NCBI GenBank assembly: GCA_902571955.1
Contig: CACGDZ010000009.1
Coordinates: 1-43,840, forward strand
Source: an uncultured Pelagibacteraceae bacterium
GTDB taxonomy: Bacteria; Pseudomonadota; Alphaproteobacteria; Pelagibacterales; Pelagibacteraceae
Reading direction: 5' to 3'
DNA length: 43,840 nt
How positions within the stretch are numbered: the stretch's first letter is position 1; each line of letters starts with the position of its first letter. The notes beneath the pieces were generated by a model. The model was not told the DNA's origin. It did no database searches and saw only the letters and a list, made by a program, of their open reading frames with translations. Below are positions 36,566 to 43,840 of this stretch, one piece after another. The translations under genes were made by a program, and so were the position numbers.

Positions 36566-37542
36566 CCAATTAGCTTTAAAATCTTGAGGCAAAATTCACC
36601 ATTTGTTATTGGCTGAGATTTTTGTTTACATTTTCTTGCAAAATAAGTTAACTCATTTTTTAAAGTATCAGTTTCTTTTACAAAAACATTTTTTGTCTTA
36701 CCTTTGTATATTCTTGCTTTATTTGATATGTAGTTATTTTTGAACTTTGAAATTTCTGGATAATAGGCATATTTGTTGTAAATTTTTAATTTATTTACGG
36801 TCTCCATTTCATCAAAAATTAACATTTTTTTACTTCCTATTATTAAAAGTCTCCTTTCCTTTGTTGGATTTAACCAACTCGAATTTATATCACATAATAT
36901 ATTTCCTATTTTCAAATTCATTGTTGATATGTCCGACACACTTTTTTTTAAAATTTTTTTTGTTTCAATATTTAAAAGTTTTACTTTTTTATCAAAAAGA
37001 TATAATAAAATACTTAAATCGTGTGATCCTAGATCTATATGGGCACTTACTTCGTTTCTGATAGGTCCTAAGTTCTTTCTATTAATTTCAATAAACTTTA
37101 TTTTTCCTAATATTTTTTTATTTAATAATTTTTTTATTTTTTTTATATATGAATTATATAAATATATATATCCACCCATTAGTATCACATTGTTTTTTTT
37201 AGCTAAATAAATTAGCTTTTTCATTTTTTTCTGTTCTTTTACAATTGGTTTCTCAATAAATATATTTTTCTTATTATTTAAAAATTTTTTTGCCAAATAA
37301 TAATTGACACTTGGATGTGTAGCTAAAATTATATTTTTTATATTCCTGCATTCTAAAATTTCTTCTATGTTTTTAGATATTACAACTTTATTTCCAAATT
37401 TTTTTTTTAGTAAAATATTATTTTTTTTATTTATATCGTAAGTTAAAATATTTTTTTTAGTTATTTTATTTAGTGTGTTGAAAATTATAGAACCCCAATA
37501 ACCTGTTCCTATCAGACATGTATCATGAATATTTTTATACAT
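36562..37542 (-). CDS. Gfo/Idh/MocA-family oxidoreductase
   Basis: This is a 326-residue NAD(P)-dependent dehydrogenase of the glucose-fructose/inositol oxidoreductase family. The dinucleotide motif is LIGTGYWGSI, followed by ATHPSVNYYLAKKFL. The family Glu-Lys-Pro triad is at residues 97-99 (FIEKPI) and the catalytic Asp/His region is HIDLGSHDLSILLYL (Asp170, His174). Members oxidise or reduce hexoses and sugar nucleotides, for example WlbA/WbpB in amino-sugar synthesis. Role here is unassigned but linked to the sugar locus by position. It is the only sugar gene on the minus strand, and its composition matches the rest of the locus. Confidence 0.85.
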   Translation of the reverse strand: MYKNIHDTCLIGTGYWGSIIFNTLNKITKKNILTYDINKKNNILLKKKFGNKVVISKNIEEILECRNIKNIILATHPSVNYYLAKKFLNNKKNIFIEKPIVKEQKKMKKLIYLAKKNNVILMGGYIYLYNSYIKKIKKLLNKKILGKIKFIEINRKNLGPIRNEVSAHIDLGSHDLSILLYLFDKKVKLLNIETKKILKKSVSDISTMNLKIGNILCDINSSWLNPTKERRLLIIGSKKMLIFDEMETVNKLKIYNKYAYYPEISKFKNNYISNKARIYKGKTKNVFVKETDTLKNELTYFARKCKQKSQPITNGEFCLKILKLIG

Positions 37543-37567
37543 TTTATTATATTGATTTATATGAATA

Positions 37568-38521
37568 TCAGAATTTGATCTTATTCAGAGCGTTATTTTT
37601 AAATATATTAGCCTCACGGATATATCTTCTTACCATTTGTGTTGTTTTATGACCTGTCATAGCCATTATGCTTCTCTCATCAGCACCAGATTCAGCAGCT
37701 ACTGTTGCAAAACCAGATCTTAAACTATGACCAGCAAAATTTTTGTTTTCAATACCTGCTAAATTTAAATACTCTTTCATTAACAAAACTACAGATTGGT
37801 CAGTTAATCTTTTATCTTTTAATGATAAACCTTTAGAAAATCTTCTAAAAATAGGCCCAGACTTAATTTTAGAAATTTCTAACCATTTTTTTAGATTTGT
37901 AACAGGACAGTAAATTTCATTATCGAAGTAGGGTAGTCCTTTAGTCATTCCTTCACCGAATTGGTCAGTTTTTGATCTTTTAATAGTAATTTTTAGACCC
38001 TCAGGAACAAATTCTAAATCCTCATGATCAATTGAAATGAGCTCGGTTCTTCTAAAGCCTCCTCCAAAGCCAATTAATATTATTGATTTGTCTCTAAGTT
38101 TTTTTATTTCCTCAGTTTTTTGTTTATTTATTACATTAATGATTAATTTTAAATGATTGATTAATATAGGTTTTTTTCCTTTTTGAATACTTCCTTTGAC
38201 TCTTCTTATCCCCATTAAGTTTTCAACAATTATTGGATGTTTTGTGTCTAGATAATGCCCTTTAAGCCTATGAACCATGCTTATTGATACCAATCTTCGT
38301 CTTAAAGTACTAATTTTTGAGTTTTTAGAGAGATGGGTTAGGTATAAGGAAACTATTTTTGGCTCTGTTGGTAATGGATTTAATCCATGTTTTGCACAAA
38401 AAGCTGCGAAATCTTTAAAGTCAGATTTATAGGCTCTTAAAGTATTATTTGCCTTTGAGCTTTTAAGGTTATTTAAAGTTGCCTCGTGCAACGATTTTAG
38501 ATCTGTTGTTAGCTCATTCAT
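37568..38521 (-). CDS. Tyrosine recombinase/phage-type integrase
   Basis: This is a 317-residue tyrosine recombinase. The N-terminal SAM-like core-binding domain runs over residues about 10-110. The catalytic domain has Arg157/158 (GGGFRRTEL), Lys184, His265-x2-Arg268 (GHSLRSGF), His291 (MTGHKTTQMV) and the nucleophile Tyr300 (RRYIREAN). All catalytic residues are present, so it should be active. It is unlike a standard XerC/XerD in its start and linker and resembles integrases of alphaproteobacterial plasmids, phages or islands. It lies next to the sugar locus and transcribes towards it. No excisionase or other phage gene is seen. Confidence 0.9.
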   Translation of the reverse strand: MNELTTDLKSLHEATLNNLKSSKANNTLRAYKSDFKDFAAFCAKHGLNPLPTEPKIVSLYLTHLSKNSKISTLRRRLVSISMVHRLKGHYLDTKHPIIVENLMGIRRVKGSIQKGKKPILINHLKLIINVINKQKTEEIKKLRDKSIILIGFGGGFRRTELISIDHEDLEFVPEGLKITIKRSKTDQFGEGMTKGLPYFDNEIYCPVTNLKKWLEISKIKSGPIFRRFSKGLSLKDKRLTDQSVVLLMKEYLNLAGIENKNFAGHSLRSGFATVAAESGADERSIMAMTGHKTTQMVRRYIREANIFKNNALNKIKF

Positions 38522-38601
38522 GTTATTAGTATTGATAACAATTAATTATCGTTAGTAATATATTAAGTGATTTTTAATGTCAACAAATATATTAAATTCA
38601 A

Positions 38602-38850
38602 ATGGACATAGATGTTCTAATGAAATTATCAGTTTTAGTTATATTGATGGCTGCAGGTATCTGGTATTTATTTAGAGGTTCACTTTTGTTTTTATTGTGG
38701 ATGATACTTTTTGCACTAGATCTTATTTATTTGTTTTTTGTTATAATGGCTAACATATCAGCAGTCCATGTAATCATACCGTTAATGATATTAATTGGAC
38801 TATTGTTTTGGGCTAACAAGATGGAAAAAAAGGATAAATATGGGTATTGA
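38602..38850 (+). CDS. Small membrane protein of unknown function
   Basis: This 82-residue protein is almost entirely hydrophobic, with about three transmembrane segments (residues 6-24, 26-50, 55-72) and a charged tail EKKDKYGY. I do not recognise a family. Its 3' end overlaps the next small membrane protein gene by 11 bases and the pair precedes the MGMT-domain gene, so the three are probably co-transcribed. It is divergent from the recombinase. Confidence 0.6.
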   Translation: MDIDVLMKLSVLVILMAAGIWYLFRGSLLFLLWMILFALDLIYLFFVIMANISAVHVIIPLMILIGLLFWANKMEKKDKYGY

Positions 38851-39010
38851 TGGTGTAATTGAACCAATATATTTCTTAATAACATCTGTTGGTTTTGCAA
38901 TATTGAGTTTTATTAATTATAGAAAATCTGGAAAAACACTGGAAACTATTTATCTTTCAATTTTGACTGTTTTCTTCATTATTTGCTTCATTATTTTAAA
39001 TTTTTATTGA
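38840..39010 (+). CDS. Small two-helix membrane protein of unknown function
   Basis: A 56-residue reading frame starts at the ATG at 38840 (MGIDGVIEPIYFLITS). An upstream alternative would add residues inside the previous gene. Two hydrophobic segments (residues 9-27 and 36-55) are joined by a basic loop NYRKSGKTLE. The stop codon TGA overlaps the next ATG (TGATG). No family is recognised. Overlaps on both sides support translation as part of a three-gene unit. Confidence 0.5.
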   Translation: MGIDGVIEPIYFLITSVGFAILSFINYRKSGKTLETIYLSILTVFFIICFIILNFY

Positions 39011-39279
39011 TGATAGGTACTAAATTTCAATTAAAAGTCTGGAATTACCTTAAAACTATACCAAAAGGCACTGTTAAAACCTATAAGCAAGTAGCAATAG
39101 CTATAAAAAGCCCTAAATCAGCGCGTGCTGTAGCTAATGCATGTGGAAAAAACTCTTATGCCCCCAAAATACCATGTCATAGAGTAATTCGGTCTGATGG
39201 AGGTCTTGGTGGATACTCAGGGAGAGGTGGAATTAAGACAAAGCTGCGCTTACTGAGGTCTGAAAAAGTTGATATTTAG
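39010..39279 (+). CDS. MGMT/Ogt-domain protein (methylated-DNA cysteine methyltransferase, C-terminal domain only)
   Basis: This 89-residue protein matches the DNA-binding/active-site domain of O6-alkylguanine-DNA alkyltransferase. FQLKVWNYLKTIPKGTVKTYKQVA is the helix-turn-helix entry with its Tyr, and SARAVANACGKN is the Arg finger helix. PCHRVIRSDGGLGGYSG carries the acceptor Cys. The N-terminal domain of Ada/Ogt is absent. The presence of Cys (not Trp) separates it from ATL proteins, so direct repair of alkylated guanine is possible. The ATG at 39010, within TGATG, is preferred over a TTG 27 bases upstream. Confidence 0.85.
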   Translation: MIGTKFQLKVWNYLKTIPKGTVKTYKQVAIAIKSPKSARAVANACGKNSYAPKIPCHRVIRSDGGLGGYSGRGGIKTKLRLLRSEKVDI

Positions 39280-39793
39280 TGGCTTTTTTGGCTTATTTTA
39301 TGGTTAAAAATACTAGTAAAATCAACATTTTTTCAATATTTTAGCATATTTTAACATGAATAGTAATATTCACCCTTCAGTTGCACTATATGTAAGGATA
39401 TATCAAAATAAAGCACCTCTATGGCCGTTTAAATCATATATTCTATAACTGCATTGCTCTACTTTTCAATGATAACAAGGCTAAATTTAGTGTCAAATTT
39501 TATAGAATTTGTAAAAATTTTTGTTCCCCTACCCACTTATTAAAATAAAAATTTTGAATTTTGTGTTTAATAAGCTAATAAAACCATTGGTATTAAACAC
39601 TTTTAAGTATTACTGTTTATTTTCTTTATTATGTTTGCTATTTTTTCTTTTATCTATTTAAAATAATATTAATTAATTGGATAATTAGTGTTAATTAATC
39701 TAAATATAAAATAATAAAAAACATAATAATTACAATAATTTAAAAGTATATCTTAAGGTAATATATTATATATTAGTAACTATTTATTTACTA
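39280..39793. other. Gene-free AT-rich stretch of about 510 bp
   Basis: No reading frame or RNA gene is recognisable here; it is the longest gene-free stretch in the window. It contains a perfect 10 bp inverted repeat (39563-39600), a rare C-rich island GTTCCCCTACCCAC (39523-39536) in otherwise very AT-rich DNA, and repeated TTAATTAA-like tracts near 39670-39700. It separates the end of the MGMT operon from the convergent EamA gene, so it must contain the 3' ends of two transcripts. An unrecognised small RNA cannot be excluded. Confidence 0.5.
39563..39600. repeat. Perfect 10 bp inverted repeat with 18-base loop
   Basis: GTGTTTAATA at 39563-39572 is matched by TATTAAACAC at 39591-39600. It could form a hairpin near the end of the MGMT or EamA transcript, or be a protein-binding site. 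No U-run typical of an intrinsic terminator follows directly on the plus strand, although TTTTAAG comes next. Confidence 0.5.
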
Positions 39794-40645
39794 TTAATTG
39801 GAACGAGTAAGCAAATATTCTCTTCTAGAAATATATAAGCCACTGAGAACAATAATAAACAAACCTAAATAAGTCCAATTATCAGGCAACTCATGAAAGA
39901 AATAATAACTAATCAGTATATTTGTAATAATCTCTGTATAGCCCAAAGGAGCTAATTTTGAGGCATCAGCGTATTTGAGTGATAATATGAGGAAAAGGTG
40001 TGCTACAGAGGCTATTAGGCCGATTAAAGCCATCAAAATCCATTGATTTGACGTAGGATTAACCCAAACTGAAGGCATAAATAGGCTAATTATTATAGTT
40101 CCTATCAAACCAGATAATAAAAGGGTTAAAAGAGGATTATCAGAGGAACTGAGCTTCCTAGTTATAATGAGATAAAACCCATAGCAAATTCCATTACCTA
40201 AAGCAGCCATAGTAGCTAAGTTAAGCTCAATAAAACCAGGTCTAATTACAATTAAAGTTCCAATAAAACCTAATGATACAGCAGTCCACCTCTTTACCCC
40301 TACTTTTTCATTTAAAAAAAAAGGAGATAAGGCTGTAACACAAATTGGAGCAACAAAGGCTAGGGTCAAAGCTTTAGGAAGTGAAATTTCCGATATTGCA
40401 TAAAAGAACAAATAAGTAGAAAACACAAAAATTAATCCTCTAATTAATTGAAGGGCTGGTTTTTTCGTCCAAACTAATGAATGTCTATAAAAGATAATCA
40501 TTAGGGATAGTGTAAAGACTACAGTAAAAAAATATCTTGCCCACGTTATCTGTAAAACATCCATAGATGAGCTTAAATATTTAGCAAAAGCATCCATGAC
40601 TGGAACAATCATCCAAGCAGTAGCATTTAAAATTATAGCCTTCAT
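39794..40645 (-). CDS. EamA/DMT-family transporter
   Basis: This 283-residue protein has about ten hydrophobic segments in two EamA halves. The first half contains ATAWMIVPVMDAFAKYLSSSMDVLQITWARYFFTV and the conserved PKALTLAFVAPICVTALSPFFLNEKV. The second ends in YTEIITNILISYYFFHELPD. This is the pattern of S-adenosylmethionine/carnitine-type or RhaT-like DMT permeases; the substrate is not predictable. It is the last gene of the minus-strand unit that starts with argC, 16 bases after the AEC transporter gene. Confidence 0.88.
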   Translation of the reverse strand: MKAIILNATAWMIVPVMDAFAKYLSSSMDVLQITWARYFFTVVFTLSLMIIFYRHSLVWTKKPALQLIRGLIFVFSTYLFFYAISEISLPKALTLAFVAPICVTALSPFFLNEKVGVKRWTAVSLGFIGTLIVIRPGFIELNLATMAALGNGICYGFYLIITRKLSSSDNPLLTLLLSGLIGTIIISLFMPSVWVNPTSNQWILMALIGLIASVAHLFLILSLKYADASKLAPLGYTEIITNILISYYFFHELPDNWTYLGLFIIVLSGLYISRREYLLTRSN

Positions 40646-40661
40646 AAAAGAAGGATATCTC

Positions 40662-41561
40662 CTAATAGAAGTATTTTAAAGCAAAGAATAATGTAATTGG
40701 GATAGTAAATAATGACATGATTGTAGATACTACAATTGTACTAGAAATATTATCCACAATTTCTTTAGGAGAGTACATGTGGGCAACTAAATAACATAAA
40801 ATTGCACTTGGCATACACGATTGTATCAACAATACACCCGCTGGTATTCCGGATAAATTAAAAAATTTTATAACAGCAAATCCAATAATTGGCCCAAGTA
40901 TTACTCTTCCAAAAGATGTTATTAATGCATCTTTGAAAGAAAATACTTTCATTTGAGTAAGAGCTACTCCAAGAGACATTAAGATCATAACAATCATACC
41001 GTAGGCTAAAAGCATTACGGTATTTAAAACAAATTGAGGAAACGGTATTTCAAAATATAAAAAAATAACTGTTATTAAAATTGCATAAAAAGATGGACTT
41101 TTTAATATAATTTTAAAATCAAAAGATCGCTTTGCTAAGAATATATTAAGTGTAAAATGCAGTAAAACAATTAGAGATGAAATTGCTGCAGCTATTCCCA
41201 TTCCTAATTCGCCATAAGCAAACAAACATATAGGTATGCCCATATTTCCAGTATTTGGTAAAATAAAAGTAGGTAATTCTCGAATATAGTCTTTTTTCAT
41301 AAGTATAAGAAAAATTAATCCAACAATACCAAACAGACTTAATAGAATTATTGAGTAACCAAAATACTCTTTGAAAACGTCATAAGTAACACCGCCTGCT
41401 GTTATAGCAAAAATAACAAGAGCTGGTGTTCCAAAATTACCAGCATATGTTGTTATAAATGATGTATCAAAATCTGGATTTTTTTTACCCAAATGATATC
41501 CAAGTCCTACTATTAGGAATACTGGAAATAAAACCTCAAAAAGTTTTAAATAAATTTCCAT
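40662..41561 (-). CDS. AEC-family transporter
   Basis: This 299-residue membrane protein of the auxin efflux carrier (AEC/MdcF) family has ten hydrophobic segments in a five-plus-five arrangement. GNFGTPALVIFAIT and LPNTGNMGIPICLFAYGELG (the conserved NxGxxGxP crossover) are in the first half, and GIPAGVLLIQSCMPSAILCYLVAHMY in the second. Bacterial members often move dicarboxylates or related organic acids. The start codon overlaps the hom stop by one base, so they are co-transcribed. Confidence 0.9.
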   Translation of the reverse strand: MEIYLKLFEVLFPVFLIVGLGYHLGKKNPDFDTSFITTYAGNFGTPALVIFAITAGGVTYDVFKEYFGYSIILLSLFGIVGLIFLILMKKDYIRELPTFILPNTGNMGIPICLFAYGELGMGIAAAISSLIVLLHFTLNIFLAKRSFDFKIILKSPSFYAILITVIFLYFEIPFPQFVLNTVMLLAYGMIVMILMSLGVALTQMKVFSFKDALITSFGRVILGPIIGFAVIKFFNLSGIPAGVLLIQSCMPSAILCYLVAHMYSPKEIVDNISSTIVVSTIMSLFTIPITLFFALKYFY

Positions 41562-42853
41562 TAACCAAGCAATCTGATTAATGTTGGAATTTTTAAAATA
41601 TTTTTATTTTTTTTGAAAATATACAAACAATTATGAATGTTAATATCAGTTGTTTTATGTGTAATAATAACAATTGTTGCTTTATTGTTTTTTTTATCAG
41701 GTGTCTGTATTAGCCTTTTAACTGAAATTTTATACTTAGCTAAACGATTAGTTATTTCCGATAATACACCAGGCTTGTCTTTTACTTCAAACCTTAAATA
41801 TAATGAATTAACATAATTATCTACATTATATGGTTTTAAAGATTTAAGCTTAGAAACACTAACACCAAAAGGTTTTTTTATATTTCCACGCAAAATTGAG
41901 AGCAAATCAGAAAGCAATGAAGAAGAAGTAGGTCCCGGTCCAGCCCCCTCACCTTGCAATACACTTTCTCCAACTGGTTTACCTTGAAGAATTACTGCAT
42001 TCATTACACCGTTAACATTCCCAATATAAGATTTTTTACTTACTAAACATGGGTGCACGGTTTCAAAAAGATGATTATTCTTCAACTCAGAAATACCCAG
42101 TAGCTTTATTCTTAAATCTAATTGATTTGCAATTTTAATATCTTTTAATTCAATTTTTTCTATTCCTTCCATTAAACATTTATGTTTAGAAATTTTACTA
42201 TTAAAGGCTAAAGCAGATAAAATCCTTACTTTGGCAAATGCATCAAAACCATTTAAGTCTAATTTTGGATTACCAGGTTCGGCATAACCAAGTATCTGAG
42301 CTTTTTTTAAAACATCTGCAAAATTTTGATCTGAATTTTCCATTTCAGATAAAATGTAATTTGAAGTACCATTCAAAATTCCATAAACTTTTGATATTTT
42401 GTTTGTTGCCAATCCCTCTTTAATAGATCTTAATATTGGGATACCACCAGCAACTGATGCTTCAAATTCCAAATTAACTTTATTTTTTTCTGCAAGTTTT
42501 GCTAACTCATTTCCATGTTTTGAGATTAAAGCTTTATTAGGTGTAATAACATGGATTTTACTCTTTAAAGCTGTTTCTACAACTTTTTTAGAAATACCAC
42601 CTGATAATCCTATAGCTTCAAATAATATATCAATATTATTTTTCTTAAAAATTTCTAAAGGATTTTTGTAAAATATTTTTTTATTAACTTTAAATTTTCG
42701 TTTTTTATTAATACTTCTTGCAGATACAGCCACCACATTTATTCTCTTTCCTGTTTTAAGCTCAATATCCTTTTTTTTTGTATTTAGTTCATTTAGCAAA
42801 TAATTGCCAACCTGACCAAGTCCTACTACTGCAATATTAATTAATTTACTCAT
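41561..42853 (-). CDS. hom: Homoserine dehydrogenase
   Basis: Hom reduces aspartate semialdehyde to homoserine, the branch to threonine and methionine. The 430-residue protein has the NAD(P)-binding GLGQVGNYLL, then VTPNKALIS and the EASVAGGIPILRSIKEGL substrate region. LNGTSNYILSEM and EGAGPGPTSSSLLSDL complete the catalytic core. The C-terminal ACT domain (LRFEVKDKPGVLSEITNRLAKYKISV) indicates feedback control by an amino acid, usually threonine. No aspartokinase is fused. It overlaps the small lipoprotein gene upstream (ATGA). Confidence 0.96.
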   Translation of the reverse strand: MSKLINIAVVGLGQVGNYLLNELNTKKKDIELKTGKRINVVAVSARSINKKRKFKVNKKIFYKNPLEIFKKNNIDILFEAIGLSGGISKKVVETALKSKIHVITPNKALISKHGNELAKLAEKNKVNLEFEASVAGGIPILRSIKEGLATNKISKVYGILNGTSNYILSEMENSDQNFADVLKKAQILGYAEPGNPKLDLNGFDAFAKVRILSALAFNSKISKHKCLMEGIEKIELKDIKIANQLDLRIKLLGISELKNNHLFETVHPCLVSKKSYIGNVNGVMNAVILQGKPVGESVLQGEGAGPGPTSSSLLSDLLSILRGNIKKPFGVSVSKLKSLKPYNVDNYVNSLYLRFEVKDKPGVLSEITNRLAKYKISVKRLIQTPDKKNNKATIVIITHKTTDINIHNCLYIFKKNKNILKIPTLIRLLG

Positions 42854-43077
42854 TTACTTATATCTGGATATTTACTTTTTTTTGTATAGTCATCTATATA
42901 AATCTCATATTCCTCTAGTGTCATTGACGTTATATCGTCTGCCTTTTTTAATATTTGATTTAATTTTTTTTGTTTATTTTTATTTTTAATAGAATTTTCT
43001 GTCCAATATTGAGAATCTTTGTTTAAAGAACAGTTGGCTAATATTAATGAAAAAAAAATTATTATAAATTTTCTCAT
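42850..43077 (-). CDS. Small lipoprotein-like protein of unknown function
   Basis: This 75-residue protein has a signal-like start (KFIIIFFSLILANC), in which Cys16 may be lipidated. The -1 residue is Asn, outside the usual Ala/Gly/Ser, so processing is uncertain. The mature part is hydrophilic and highly charged (TENSIKNKNKQKKLNQILKKADDI), ending in a Tyr-rich acidic helix. No family is recognised. ATGA overlaps with argC and hom show it is translated within this unit. Confidence 0.72.
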   Translation of the reverse strand: MRKFIIIFFSLILANCSLNKDSQYWTENSIKNKNKQKKLNQILKKADDITSMTLEEYEIYIDDYTKKSKYPDISK

Positions 43078-43840
43078 TTTAACCCAGTCTTTTCAGGAAA
43101 ATTAAATTTATTGTTTAAATTTTGTACAGCTTGACCCGCTCCACCCTTAATCAAGTTATCAATAGCAGATAGAATAATTATTTTATTACTATATTTGGAT
43201 TTACACACTGAAATATAACAATTATTAGTATTTATCACATCATTGGTGCTTAACAATGAGTCAGGCTTTAATATTTTTATAAAACTCTCATTTTTATAAA
43301 AATTAATTAATGTTTTTAATACTTTAGTTTTTGAAATATTATTTTTTAAATCAACATATATAGTACTCAAAATACCTCTGAACATTGGTGATAAGTGAGG
43401 TGTAAAGCTAAAGTGAAATTTTTTTTTTGTAAATTTTCTTAACATTTGGTCTATTTCAGAATTGTGACGATGATTACCAACTCCATATGCACTTAAAGAC
43501 TCATATAGATTTTTATCTTTATACTTTTTGTGAACTCCTCTACCAGCACCTGAATATCCTGATTTTGAATCAATTATAATATTATTTAATTTAATTAGAT
43601 TTTTCTTAAATAAAGGAAATAGAGGTAGTAATATTGATGTTGGATAACATCCTGGGCATGAAATTATATTATAATTTTTAATTTCTTTTCGGTTTATTTC
43701 AGGAAGCAAATAGATACTTTTCTTTATTAAATTAGTTGCACGATGTTTTTGTTTATACCACTTTAAATAATCAGAAGCTTTTTCTAATCTAAAATCTGCA
43801 GCAAGATCGATTAGAGTATGATTTTTGTTTAAATGTTTAG
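43074..43840 (-). CDS. argC: N-acetyl-gamma-glutamyl-phosphate reductase (5' end outside window)
   Basis: ArgC reduces N-acetylglutamyl phosphate in arginine synthesis. The frame remains open from a TTG at 43709 to the right edge and reads IDLAADFRLEKASDYLKWY there, a typical ArgC segment, so the N-terminus lies beyond the window. The catalytic Cys is in NIISCPGCYPTSILLPL. SKSGYSGAGRGVHKKY, the AYGVGNHRHNSEIDQML His region and FTPHLSPMFRGILSTIYV follow. GGAGQAVQNLN precedes the C-terminus. It is the most upstream visible member of the argC-lipoprotein-hom-AEC-EamA run. Confidence 0.95.
   Translation of the reverse strand, partial: KHLNKNHTLIDLAADFRLEKASDYLKWYKQKHRATNLIKKSIYLLPEINRKEIKNYNIISCPGCYPTSILLPLFPLFKKNLIKLNNIIIDSKSGYSGAGRGVHKKYKDKNLYESLSAYGVGNHRHNSEIDQMLRKFTKKKFHFSFTPHLSPMFRGILSTIYVDLKNNISKTKVLKTLINFYKNESFIKILKPDSLLSTNDVINTNNCYISVCKSKYSNKIIILSAIDNLIKGGAGQAVQNLNNKFNFPEKTGLK

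Noticed and set aside
36747..37210. Two overlapping Phe/Leu-rich plus-strand frames opposite the Gfo/Idh/MocA gene
   Set aside because: The hydrophobic look comes from reading Lys/Asn-rich codons antisense. The minus-strand gene has the full dehydrogenase motifs.
39453..39462. ATTGCTCTAC, the reverse complement of a 10-base part of the tRNA-Lys D arm
   Set aside because: No further match on either side and no cloverleaf. Probably chance, so not called a tRNA remnant.

Overview
The window is about 44 kb of very AT-rich, densely packed bacterial DNA. Gene content, short spacers, one-to-four-base ATGA/TAATG overlaps, almost no Shine-Dalgarno sequences and several reduced proteins point to the alphaproteobacterial SAR11 clade (Pelagibacter-like). 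An NDUFS4-type complex I subunit and the mltB-rlpA-dacA-tmk-holB-metG-tatD-MBL gene order support this. The assignment is inferred from gene content; no rRNA is present.

Layout. 1-2086: secD (5' end outside the window) and secF. 2088-5591, minus strand: a PuuD-like membrane protein and uvrA. 5680-10882, plus strand: ssb, gyrA, coaD, an exported cyclophilin and tgt, then tRNA-Lys. 11053-14947: an M48 metalloprotease lipoprotein, a DUF502 membrane protein, recG and sdhE. tRNA-Ser follows on the minus strand. 15124-23482 is a long plus-strand run: rarD, three cell-wall genes (mltB, rlpA-like, dacA), tmk, holB, metG, tatD and an MBL-fold hydrolase. 23477-25692, minus strand: glutathione peroxidase, nhaA and a zinc-ribbon membrane protein. 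tRNA-Pro, an NDUFS4-like subunit, an SbmA/BacA-like transporter, glpX and tRNA-Glu then lead into the accessory part.

The accessory region (about 28.2-38.5 kb) holds a GIY-YIG protein, a surface-polysaccharide locus and a tyrosine recombinase. The sugar locus contains parts of two pathways. The first is gmd, a PLP enzyme of the ColD type (catalytic Lys replaced by His191) and an SDR reductase, which together suggest a GDP-3,6-dideoxyhexose. The second is a sugar N-formyltransferase and a Lys-type (K188) sugar aminotransferase, which suggest an N-formylated amino-deoxysugar. A GT9-like transferase and a 705-residue double glycosyltransferase would use such donors. A Gfo/Idh/MocA oxidoreductase faces the locus from the minus strand. 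The layout, with a tRNA at one end and an integrase at the other, looks like an O-antigen-type genomic island, but no convincing att repeat was found.

The right end carries two tiny membrane proteins plus an MGMT-domain protein, a roughly 510 bp stretch without genes, an EamA and an AEC transporter, homoserine dehydrogenase, a small lipoprotein and argC (5' end outside the window).

The most notable observations are the putative 3,6-dideoxyhexose and formamido-sugar pathways side by side, a Tgt that has lost two of its three zinc cysteines, an RlpA-like protein whose catalytic motifs are not recognisable, an MBL hydrolase with altered metal ligands, Gln at the GyrA quinolone-contact position, and a U-U mismatch in the tRNA-Glu anticodon stem.
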